Shown in pieces: positions 1 to 5,420 of a stretch of DNA of 7,020 nucleotides. The translations under genes were made by a program, and so were the position numbers. Within the stretch, counting starts at the first letter, position 1. Every line of letters begins with the position of its first letter. The notes below the pieces were generated by a model. The model ran no database searches and was not told the origin of the DNA. It was given only the letters and a program-made list of their open reading frames with translations. Source of the DNA: Desulfobacterales bacterium (GTDB lineage: Bacteria; Desulfobacterota; Syntrophobacteria; B119-G9); assembly GCA_026992215.1 (NCBI GenBank), contig JALXAI010000174.1:1-7020 (forward strand), read 5' to 3'.

Positions 1-1
1 C

Positions 2-439
2 AGGAAGATCGACGGTTTTAACGGAAAGACGGGACTCGTGGGATCGAGCCTGGGAGGATTTTTGTCCATTTTAGCGGCATGTGAATCGGTAAGCGAAATT
101 CCGCTCGTTCTCTGGTCAACACCGGTATATCTTAAGCCATTGAGTTCTCGCCTGAGAGGAAGTTCCGCACTTCCGTTTGTCCCGACCGAAGAATACCTCC
201 GGGACCTGGGAAAATACCGCCCCGAGGATAACCTGGATAAATTAAGGGCCGTTCTTATTCTGCATGGTACCATGGATGACCTGGTCAGCGTTTCCAGTGC
301 GTTTACGATATTTTCCGGCGTGAATCCCCCGAAAGAGCTGCACGTTTTAAACGATGCAGATCATCGTTTCACGGACAGCCGTGCAAGGGAATTTGGCATA
401 AAGGCCACCTGCCGGTGGTTTAAGAGGTACCTTTTCTAG
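2..439 (+). CDS. alpha/beta hydrolase, 3' part (5' end outside window)
   Basis: The open frame enters from the left edge and ends at TAG, so the N-terminal part is missing and no start can be chosen; the GTG at 38 lies inside the nucleophile motif and is not a real start. All three expected catalytic positions of an alpha/beta hydrolase are visible. The nucleophile-elbow serine is in GSSLGG (serine codon 47-49). The acid is the first Asp of HGTMDDLV (codon 275-277), following a hydrophobic strand. The histidine is in NDADHRF (codon 362-364), followed by a C-terminal helix. The arrangement resembles small serine hydrolases of the S33/S9-like or YqiA-like type (esterase, thioesterase or peptidase). 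The substrate cannot be told. No signal peptide can be judged because the start is absent. The gene is convergent with nfi, 58 bases away. Confidence 0.85.
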   Translation, partial: RKIDGFNGKTGLVGSSLGGFLSILAACESVSEIPLVLWSTPVYLKPLSSRLRGSSALPFVPTEEYLRDLGKYRPEDNLDKLRAVLILHGTMDDLVSVSSAFTIFSGVNPPKELHVLNDADHRFTDSRAREFGIKATCRWFKRYLF

Positions 440-497
440 CCTGGATTCAAATCTCAACCGGCTCGTTTCACATGTTTTTTTCGTACGCTACGCGAGC

Positions 498-1220
498 TTA
501 AAGACCTTCCAGGTCGGTTCGTACCCGGTTTGCCAGGAGGTGGGCCTGCCTGATGGGTTCGGGTATTCTGTATGAATTGCAGCAACGCAGCACAAGCCTC
601 ACGCTGGACGGAATATCGGCAAGATGCCCCGGTGAGACATAGATCGGCTTAACCCCCGTGCGAGTCCGCAGAGCCACTCCAACCCTTTCCTTCCTGTAGT
701 AAAGCGATTGATACTGCCCCTTTCGCGGGCCAACTTCCTTGTGCTCTCCGACAAGTTTGGTTTTAGCACACCCGATGCTCGGGAGATTCAATATCAACCC
801 GATATGAGACGCCAGGCCAAAGCGCCTGGTGTGCGCGATCCCCTGTCCGTCACACAGGATGATTTCAGGTTTCCGTGTTAGTATATTATACAACTCAACC
901 ACCAGGGGCGTTTCGCGGAACGAAAGAAGACCGGGTATGTAAGGAAAAGTTATCCTGGCAGACGCAACAAGTCCTTCGTGCACCTTAAGGTCCGGAAGAT
1001 GGCAAAGGACAAGGGAGGCAAACAGTTTATCACTGTTTTTTGAATATGACACGTCTGCGGCGGCCACCCATTGCGTTCTGTGTGGAAGGGGGCATATCTT
1101 CACCTGCGAAGAAAGCTTTTTTTGTATCGAAATGGCTTCCGCCGGGGAAATATTCCACTTGTCCAGAATATCCTGGTCTATCTCACAGTACTTGTATTCG
1201 GGGCTACTTTTTTTCATCAT
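498..1220 (-). CDS. nfi: endonuclease V (deoxyinosine 3' endonuclease)
   Basis: Endonuclease V recognises deaminated bases, chiefly hypoxanthine, and nicks the second phosphodiester bond 3' of the lesion in a Mg2+-dependent reaction in the cytoplasm. The product of 240 residues shows the family signatures in order. They are ADVSY with metal-binding Asp56, the YIPG wedge motif at 94-97 used for strand separation and lesion capture, SFRETP with Glu103, and LCDGQGIAH with Asp124, followed by a glycine- and histidine-rich FGLASHIG stretch. KPIYVSPGH lies near residues 191-199. All catalytic residues are present. The usual Pro after AH in the Asp124 block is Thr here, a minor change. I chose the ATG at 1220 because it overlaps the nrdJ stop as ATGA and gives a normal family length. 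A TTG at 1250 would add ten residues inside nrdJ and has no family support. The next ATG at 1217 is also possible. The gene is probably translationally coupled to nrdJ. Confidence 0.93.
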   Translation of the reverse strand: MMKKSSPEYKYCEIDQDILDKWNISPAEAISIQKKLSSQVKICPLPHRTQWVAAADVSYSKNSDKLFASLVLCHLPDLKVHEGLVASARITFPYIPGLLSFRETPLVVELYNILTRKPEIILCDGQGIAHTRRFGLASHIGLILNLPSIGCAKTKLVGEHKEVGPRKGQYQSLYYRKERVGVALRTRTGVKPIYVSPGHLADIPSSVRLVLRCCNSYRIPEPIRQAHLLANRVRTDLEGL

Positions 1221-3454
1221 CCACACCTGGTAAATCCGCAAGACCGGCAAACGATACAGCCCCCCTCGTGCTCAATCGCCGCACCGCATTCGGGGCAGGC
1301 TCCCATTTCAGATAAAACGGGAGTGATACCGGTTTTGGCATAATTGTTAATAACCTTGGCTATGGCGTCAGAGCAGGAAACAACCAGCTGACCATTGTGC
1401 CACACGGGGGAAGGGCATCTTATGCCCATAAGTTGCTTTACGATGTACTCCACCTTCACCCCGGATCGAAGGGCTAATGATATTAGACGGCTGGTCGCTT
1501 CAATCTGTGAATACGCACACCCTCCCGCCTTTCCCATCTGTGCGAATACTTCGCATATACCGTACTCGTCACTGTTTATGGTCACATACAGCTTGCCGCA
1601 TCCCGTGGTTATCCTTTCCGTGACTCCCACGGTTCTCTCCGGTCGCGGACGGGGTTCCACCAGTGGGTACTTATCCCGTTTCAGTGGAGTTAATACCTGT
1701 TTTGCCCTTGACCTGTCCCTGTATATTGTGATTCCCTTGCATCCGAGTTCATAAGCCATTATGTAGGCCTTCCGCACGTCTTCCACCGTTGCCGTAAAGG
1801 GGAAGTTAATTGTTTTGCTAACAGCATTGTCAGTGTACTTTTGAAAAGCAGCCTGTATTCGAATATGCCACTCCGGGGAAATGTCGTGAGCGGTAACGAA
1901 AATATCCCTCACATCCCGGGGAATTTCTTCTATGTCGCGGATACTGCTTTTTTCCGATATCTTTTTGAACAGTTCCTCGCTGGCAAAACCGCGTTGTTTT
2001 GCAACCTGTTCAAATTGAGGGTTAATTTCGATGAGCTTCTGCCCGTCTAGCACATGACGTTCGTAAGAGACGGCAAATAAGGGTTCTATCCCGCTTGAAC
2101 AGCCGGCTATGATGCTGATGGTGCCGGTTGGCGCGATGGTGGTGGTTGTGGCATTTCGCATAAAGGGCGTTTCCGGGTTGTCGTAAACGGAGCCGCTGTA
2201 ATTCGGAAAGTTTCCCCTTTTTTCTCCAAGGTGAGCGGAGGCTGCCTTAGATTCACTTTGAATAAAGGACATTATTTCCCCGGCTATTTTTTCCGCTATC
2301 CCGGTATCGTATCTGACCTTCAGCTTAATGAGAGCGTCGGCAAAGCCCATTATACCAAGCCCGATTTTCCTGTTAGCCCTTGTTTTTGATTCGATCTCCG
2401 TAAGCGGATACCTGTTAATTTCAATTACGTTATCAAGGAAGTGTACCGCTTCCCATATCGTTTCCCGGAGTTCGGAAAAATCGATGGCCCTGGCAAGGAA
2501 GTCACCAACATTATTAAAGGCGTTTACGTCGGGCGCAGGGGTCTTTACCATTTTAGACAGGTTTATCGAGCCAAGATTGCATGATTCGTAAGGCAACAGC
2601 GGTTGTTCGCCGCATGGGTTTGTCGCCTCTATTTCACCCTCGCGTGGTGTCGGGTTCCCCCGGTTAATCGTATCGAGAAAAATTAACCCGGGCTCCCCTG
2701 TTTCCCACGCCGATTCAACAATCATGTCAAAGAGCTTTTTTGCCCCTACCCTTTTCACTCTTTCGAGAGTTCTCGGGTTTACGAGATCCCAATCGGCGTC
2801 CTTTTCCAGGGCTTCCATGAAGCTGTCGGTGATCGCCACCGATATATTGAAATTGTTGAATTTCTCCGGGTCTTTCTTGCACGTAATAAATTTCTCTATG
2901 TCAGGATGATCAACCCTGAGAATTCCCATGTTCGCACCTCTTCGGGTGCCACCCTGCTTTATGGTTTCGGTGGCCACGTCAAAAACCGTCATAAAGGACA
3001 ACGGGCCACTTGAAATTCCCTGGGTCGATAAAACCTTGTCGTTTTCCGGCCTGATTCTGGAAAAGGAAAAGCCCGTTCCCCCACCACTTTTATGAATAAT
3101 GGCGGTGTGTTTCACCGCTTCGAATATGCTCTCTATGGAATCTTCAACGGGAAGAACAAAACAGGCCGATAGCTGACCCAATCTTCGGCCCGCGTTCATC
3201 AACGTGGGAGAGTTAGGAAGGAACTTAAGGGTTGCCATCATGTTGTAAAAGCGGGTCGCCACATCGTCAACATCCGCGGATGGATCGAACTTTCCGTCTG
3301 CGGATGCTACCGCCGTGGCAACCCTCCAGAAAAGCTCTTCTGGGGATTCAACAACCTCACCCTTTTCGTCTCTCTTCAAGTAACGTTTTTTCAGAACTAC
3401 CAGCGCATTGGAAGATAACTCTAACGATTTGACTGTAGGGGGTATCCTGGTCAT
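1217..3454 (-). CDS. nrdJ: adenosylcobalamin-dependent (class II) ribonucleotide reductase
   Basis: This enzyme reduces ribonucleotides to deoxyribonucleotides, using a thiyl radical generated from adenosylcobalamin, with no need for oxygen or for a separate radical subunit. The 745 residues show the class II core. NSPTLMNAG at 81-89 is followed by Cys98, the first redox cysteine. A glycine-rich GGGTGFSFSRIRP segment lies near 124-136. NPCGEQ at 279-284 holds thiyl radical Cys281, with Asn279 and Glu283. Cys292 in SCNLGSINL is the second redox cysteine, eleven residues after Cys281 as in the Thermotoga enzyme. ATTTTIAPTGTIS lies at 435-447. Residues about 612-705 form a TSCPD-type domain. The tail has a cysteine cluster (720, 723, 733, 736, 739, 744), typical of the NrdJ_Z group, which re-reduces the active site or binds metal. 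I see no ATP-cone at the N-terminus. The ATG is preceded by CAGGAAA, a ribosome site with short spacing. The gene is first in an operon with nfi. Confidence 0.97.
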   Translation of the reverse strand: MTRIPPTVKSLELSSNALVVLKKRYLKRDEKGEVVESPEELFWRVATAVASADGKFDPSADVDDVATRFYNMMATLKFLPNSPTLMNAGRRLGQLSACFVLPVEDSIESIFEAVKHTAIIHKSGGGTGFSFSRIRPENDKVLSTQGISSGPLSFMTVFDVATETIKQGGTRRGANMGILRVDHPDIEKFITCKKDPEKFNNFNISVAITDSFMEALEKDADWDLVNPRTLERVKRVGAKKLFDMIVESAWETGEPGLIFLDTINRGNPTPREGEIEATNPCGEQPLLPYESCNLGSINLSKMVKTPAPDVNAFNNVGDFLARAIDFSELRETIWEAVHFLDNVIEINRYPLTEIESKTRANRKIGLGIMGFADALIKLKVRYDTGIAEKIAGEIMSFIQSESKAASAHLGEKRGNFPNYSGSVYDNPETPFMRNATTTTIAPTGTISIIAGCSSGIEPLFAVSYERHVLDGQKLIEINPQFEQVAKQRGFASEELFKKISEKSSIRDIEEIPRDVRDIFVTAHDISPEWHIRIQAAFQKYTDNAVSKTINFPFTATVEDVRKAYIMAYELGCKGITIYRDRSRAKQVLTPLKRDKYPLVEPRPRPERTVGVTERITTGCGKLYVTINSDEYGICEVFAQMGKAGGCAYSQIEATSRLISLALRSGVKVEYIVKQLMGIRCPSPVWHNGQLVVSCSDAIAKVINNYAKTGITPVLSEMGACPECGAAIEHEGGCIVCRSCGFTRCG

Positions 3455-3462
3455 TTTCCTGT

Positions 3463-3511
3463 CTTGTCAAAAATTGGTCGAAATATGTCAATTTATTTTT
3501 CATATGACAAG
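3463..3511. repeat. inverted repeat CTTGTCA / TGACAAG around the nrdJ promoter
   Basis: Perfect 7-base arms lie at 3463-3469 and 3505-3511, with 35 bases between them. A further TGTCA at 3486-3490 sits between the arms and also pairs in orientation with TGACA at 3505-3509. The elements flank and overlap the predicted -35, -10 and start of nrdJ, so they could be operator half-sites. The arms are short and the region is AT-rich, so chance is not excluded. Confidence 0.4.
3482..3510 (-). promoter_or_regulatory. candidate promoter of nrdJ-nfi
   Basis: Read on the minus strand, TTGTCA (3510-3505) and CATATT (3487-3482) are separated by 17 bases. They match the sigma70 -35 consensus at five of six positions and the -10 consensus at four of six. 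The predicted start is near 3475, which leaves a leader of about 20 bases containing the CAGGA ribosome site. I see no NrdR box. The assignment rests on consensus match and position only. Confidence 0.4.
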
Positions 3512-3554
3512 CTTTCGGAATGGCACAATAATCTTAATGGACGAGTGATGAATA

Positions 3555-3590
3555 GTCAAAGAGAAATAAACCCTGTGTTATCAACAGGGT
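3555..3590 (-). terminator. weak minus-strand terminator-like hairpin
   Basis: ACCCTGT (3570-3576) and ACAGGGT (3584-3590) form a perfect 7-bp stem with a 7-base loop. On the minus strand the stem is followed by a T-rich tail (TTATTTCTCTTT, 3569-3558). It would stop minus-strand transcripts before they reach the nrdJ promoter. The stem is short and the tail is interrupted, and no definite gene precedes it. Confidence 0.3.
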
Positions 3591-3714
3591 ACGAGGGTGC
3601 GAGACTTTTTTGAATACATCTGATTGATGCATGTGAGAGTCTTCGTTCTTGGCATCTACTTTGCTTAATTCAAAAGACAGCGGTGACATTGGCACCCTCC
3701 CATCCCCTATCCAG

Positions 3715-3756
3715 GCCCTCATCATTAGCCGTCATGGTGAGGGCTCTTTTCTTTTT
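3715..3756 (+). terminator. rho-independent terminator, plus strand
   Basis: An 11-bp stem with one G-U pair is formed by GCCCTCATCAT (3715-3725) and ATGGTGAGGGC (3734-3744). The loop has 8 bases, and the tail TCTTTTCTTTTT follows directly (3745-3756). The shape is that of an intrinsic terminator on the plus strand; the minus strand lacks a T tail. No convincing plus-strand gene precedes it, since nrdJ runs the other way. This points to a small RNA, a short unrecognised gene, or a remnant. Confidence 0.55.
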
Positions 3757-4184
3757 GGTGCTCGCCAGGCCAGCCCCCCCCGGGGGAGAGGTCACAAATG
3801 TGGAAAGCATTGTTTTTTGCGCTTCCTTGAAAGTCCCGGATTATGAAATCGGTGTCAGTGACAGCGGATAGTCGCCGTTCGCTCAGACCGGAAAAAAGAA
3901 GAAAACCCTCAAGCGTTTTCAACCTTTTTGATTTTCTTACTGGTATTGAGCTCCACCCCAATAGCCGCTATTCCCAGCCTCTCTTTAAACATCCCGCCTT
4001 TTTTCCTCGCTGAACACCGTCAACCCTCTAACATCTTAGTGAAAATTAAGAAGCGCAAAAAGATTGGCGTCATAAGGGAGGAGGCCTGCTCTGTGCCGAT
4101 TGTAACTGTGTTCCGCCGCCGGGCCCAAATGCAGGGAACCAGAATCTTCTACCGTGCCTGCCAGGACGAACACCAGGGGTAAAC

Positions 4185-4355
4185 ATGTGCTTTGCGGAAC
4201 AATTCGGTACCGGTAACTGCAACAGGCAGGGCATGCAAGAGAGTCAGACAATCATCGGGAAACGTTGCTCGGGATGCTTCCTGCACTCATTAAATTGGCA
4301 AATTATGTTCTTATATGGTAACTTTTGTAACTATAAGAAAAAAAGAAGGAAATAG
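4185..4355 (+). CDS. possible small cysteine-containing protein, 56 residues
   Basis: I do not recognise this reading frame. ATG at 4185 is preceded by AGGGG with a 5-base gap, a good ribosome binding site, and the frame runs 56 codons to TAG. The product has cysteines at 2, 12, 29, 32 and 48, including a CSGC pair, a short hydrophobic stretch after them, and a very basic end (KKKRRK). No domain is apparent, and this length arises easily by chance. A weak terminator-like hairpin follows at 4400-4440. It lies alone between the nrdJ and rpmH units. It may equally be non-coding sequence. Confidence 0.18.
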   Translation: MCFAEQFGTGNCNRQGMQESQTIIGKRCSGCFLHSLNWQIMFLYGNFCNYKKKRRK

Positions 4356-4399
4356 ATATGGAAGTTTTTTAAGGGAAACAAAACAGCGGAGCCGGTGGA

Positions 4400-4440
4400 A
4401 GAGGATTATGAGCTTGATTCACTCACAGCCCTCTCTTTTT
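4400..4440 (+). terminator. weak plus-strand terminator-like hairpin
   Basis: AGAGG (4400-4404) pairs with CCTCT (4430-4434) and TGAG (4409-4412) with CTCA (4422-4425). They are separated by a symmetric 4x4 internal loop and followed by CTTTTT. It lies just before the TTGACA of the rpmH promoter candidate, a sensible place to end an upstream transcript. The stem is broken and weak. Confidence 0.22.
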
Positions 4441-4445
4441 AGTTC

Positions 4446-4473
4446 TTGACAAGCTCTGATGAAATTCGATACA
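4446..4473 (+). promoter_or_regulatory. candidate upstream promoter of the rpmH cluster
   Basis: A perfect -35 hexamer TTGACA (4446-4451) is followed after 16 bases by GATACA (4468-4473), a poor -10. Transcription would start near 4480 and give a leader of about 110 bases before rpmH. The strength of the -35 element and its position support it; the -10 element does not. Confidence 0.35.
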
Positions 4474-4492
4474 TATTCCAACTTATGGATTC

Positions 4493-4511
4493 TCGGGGTT
4501 TTTGCCCCCGA
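4493..4511 (+). other. GC-rich hairpin in the rpmH leader
   Basis: TCGGGG (4493-4498) and CCCCGA (4506-4511) form a 6-bp stem around a TTTTTGC loop. No T tract follows on either side, so it is not an intrinsic terminator. If transcription starts at the upstream promoter candidate, it would sit near the 5' end of the message, where it could stabilise the RNA or have a regulatory role. No protein-binding motif is recognised. Confidence 0.3.
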
Positions 4512-4540
4512 AGCCGGTGATAATAAGAGCGGAAATGCCA

Positions 4541-4549
4541 TGATATAGT
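4541..4549 (+). promoter_or_regulatory. candidate extended -10 promoter of rpmH
   Basis: TGATATAGT is an extended -10 element (TGn plus TATAGT, five of six to consensus). Start would be near 4556, giving a short leader of about 34 bases that contains GAGAGGA (4573-4579) ahead of the rpmH ATG. There is no recognisable -35 at the right distance, which extended -10 promoters tolerate. Confidence 0.4.
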
Positions 4550-4589
4550 GGTTGAGTTTAAAAGAAGCACATGAGAGGACGAGAGATTT

Positions 4590-4724
4590 ATGAAAAGAAC
4601 GTATCAACCTAATAATCGCAAACGTAAGAAAACCCATGGATTTCGTGTGAGGATGTCAACAAAAGGAGGACAGAAGGTTATCAAGCGACGAAGAGCCAAA
4701 GGGAGACATCGATTAGCTGTATAA
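4590..4724 (+). CDS. rpmH: 50S ribosomal protein L34
   Basis: L34 is a small, very basic protein of the large ribosomal subunit that binds 23S rRNA. The product has 44 residues, the usual length. It begins MKRTYQPNNRKRKKTHGFR and ends with the typical arginine-rich RRRAKGRHRLAV tail, so identity is secure. The ATG is the only sensible start, with a purine-rich GAGAGGA and GAGAGA stretch upstream. It heads the rpmH-rnpA-yidD-yidC cluster. The following gene is in the same frame, 24 bases after the stop if its first ATG is used. Confidence 0.98.
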   Translation: MKRTYQPNNRKRKKTHGFRVRMSTKGGQKVIKRRRAKGRHRLAV

Positions 4725-4748
4725 AGCGTCCTGAAAATTGATCCGTGG

Positions 4749-5156
4749 ATGGTTGGATGGACTTACACAAAGACTTTATCGTTACAGTTCCATAAAGTTG
4801 GCGATCTTCAGGTGGGGGAGTTTTCATTCAAAAAATACGAACGATTACGAAAACAAAAAGAATTTTTTGCTGTCAAAAAAGAAGGGACGCGGATACACAC
4901 GAAGAACTTCGTGCTACTCATCAGGCGCAACGATTTGCCGTATTACAGGCTCGGGATCATAGTCAGTAAAAAGGTAGGAAACGCTGTTGTTCGTAATCGG
5001 GTAAAAAGGTGCCTTCGAGAATTTTTCAGGCTTAACAAGAACAATTTTGCACCTCCCCCGAGTGACATTGTGATCATAGCAAAAAAAGGGGCGAACCGGC
5101 TAAAAACCAGGGCGATTACGGAAGAGTTGTTACCGAGACTCAAAGGGCCGGCTTGA
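4749..5156 (+). CDS. rnpA: ribonuclease P protein component
   Basis: RnpA binds the RNase P RNA and helps it cleave the 5' leader from precursor tRNAs. In the 135-residue frame, the family pattern begins at FSFKKYERLRKQKEF (25-39). It continues with RLGIIVSKKVGNAVVRNR and the basic RNR motif RNRVKRCLR (82-90), which contacts the RNA, and ends with a DIVIIAKKGA strand (106-115). The start is uncertain. The ATG at 4749 has no good ribosome site and adds about 20 residues ahead of the conserved part. An in-frame GTG at 4812 would give 114 residues beginning just before GEFSFKK, the more usual family length, but it also lacks a clear ribosome site. Coupling to rpmH may supply initiation. The stop overlaps or closely precedes yidD. 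Confidence 0.95.
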   Translation: MVGWTYTKTLSLQFHKVGDLQVGEFSFKKYERLRKQKEFFAVKKEGTRIHTKNFVLLIRRNDLPYYRLGIIVSKKVGNAVVRNRVKRCLREFFRLNKNNFAPPPSDIVIIAKKGANRLKTRAITEELLPRLKGPA

Positions 5157-5164
5157 TAGGCAAC

Positions 5165-5389
5165 ATGCTAAGAAATCTTTTAGTTAATATAATACACTTC
5201 TATCAGAAGTATCTGTCACCGTTCAAGCAACCATGTTGCAGATTTGAGCCTACCTGTTCCCAGTTTGCCTGTGAAGCCATTGAGACCTTTGGCGTGGCAA
5301 AAGGGTTGCTCCTGGCCTTATGGCGCATTTTGCGTTGCCATCCTTTCCATCCCGGTGGATATGATCCTGTAGACAAATATTGCAAATAA
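5165..5389 (+). CDS. yidD: membrane protein insertion efficiency factor YidD
   Basis: YidD is a small membrane-associated protein that aids insertion of inner-membrane proteins together with YidC. The 74-residue product shows the family blocks: an amphipathic start with IIHFYQKYLSPF, then CCRFEPTCSQFA with clustered cysteines, then RCHPFHPGGYDPVD. I chose ATG 5165, which gives MLRNLLVNII and lies 8 bases after the rnpA stop. A TTG at 5153 overlapping that stop would add four residues and is less likely. A short TAGG precedes the ATG. It ends 31 bases before yidC and is surely cotranscribed with its neighbours. Confidence 0.95.
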   Translation: MLRNLLVNIIHFYQKYLSPFKQPCCRFEPTCSQFACEAIETFGVAKGLLLALWRILRCHPFHPGGYDPVDKYCK

Positions 5390-5420
5390 CCAGCAAGGAA
5401 ACCGGAGGAACATCCAGATC

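Larger units (their letters stand above)
3455..4589. other. long intergenic region with no recognised gene
   Basis: About 1.1 kb separates the divergent nrdJ and rpmH genes. I examined all frames and found only short reading frames of about 85 codons or fewer, with no recognisable motifs and frequent stops. I saw no tRNA T-loop and no SRP RNA, RNase P RNA, tmRNA or cobalamin riboswitch signature on either strand. What it does hold is listed separately: the nrdJ promoter region at its left end, two hairpins with T-rich tails near 3555-3756, a weak hairpin at 4400-4440, two candidate rpmH promoters, and a leader hairpin. A run of eight C followed by five G lies at 3774-3786. dnaA, a frequent neighbour of rpmH, is absent. 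Confidence 0.7.

Noticed and set aside
443..475. T-loop-like GATTCAAATC suggesting a tRNA between the hydrolase and nfi
   Set aside because: The flanking bases do not form the T stem, and the 58-base gap is too short for a tRNA.
461..497. GCTCG/CGAGC inverted repeat and a run of seven T between the convergent hydrolase and nfi genes
   Set aside because: The T run lies inside the loop rather than after the stem, so it does not have the form of an intrinsic terminator.
1040..1343. Two overlapping plus-strand open frames near the nfi-nrdJ junction
   Set aside because: Both are shadows of the nfi and nrdJ coding sequence on the opposite strand.
3798..4013. A 10-codon frame with a strong ribosome site (ATG 3798) followed in the same frame by a 56-codon frame (ATG 3843)
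   Set aside because: The first is too short to judge and no biosynthetic operon follows that a leader peptide would control; the second lacks a ribosome site and any recognisable motif.
4081..4180. Possible cobalamin riboswitch, because nrdJ needs B12 and GCCAGGA occurs at 4159-4165
   Set aside because: The B12 box is interrupted, the preceding core elements are not in the required order, and the strand is wrong for nrdJ.
3928..4182. Plus-strand open frame of 84 codons in the intergenic region
   Set aside because: No ribosome site, no motif, and a basic low-complexity stretch only; comparable frames occur on the opposite strand.
4419..4637. Minus-strand open frame of 72 codons over the rpmH leader
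   Set aside because: It runs antisense into rpmH and covers the candidate promoters; no recognisable protein features.
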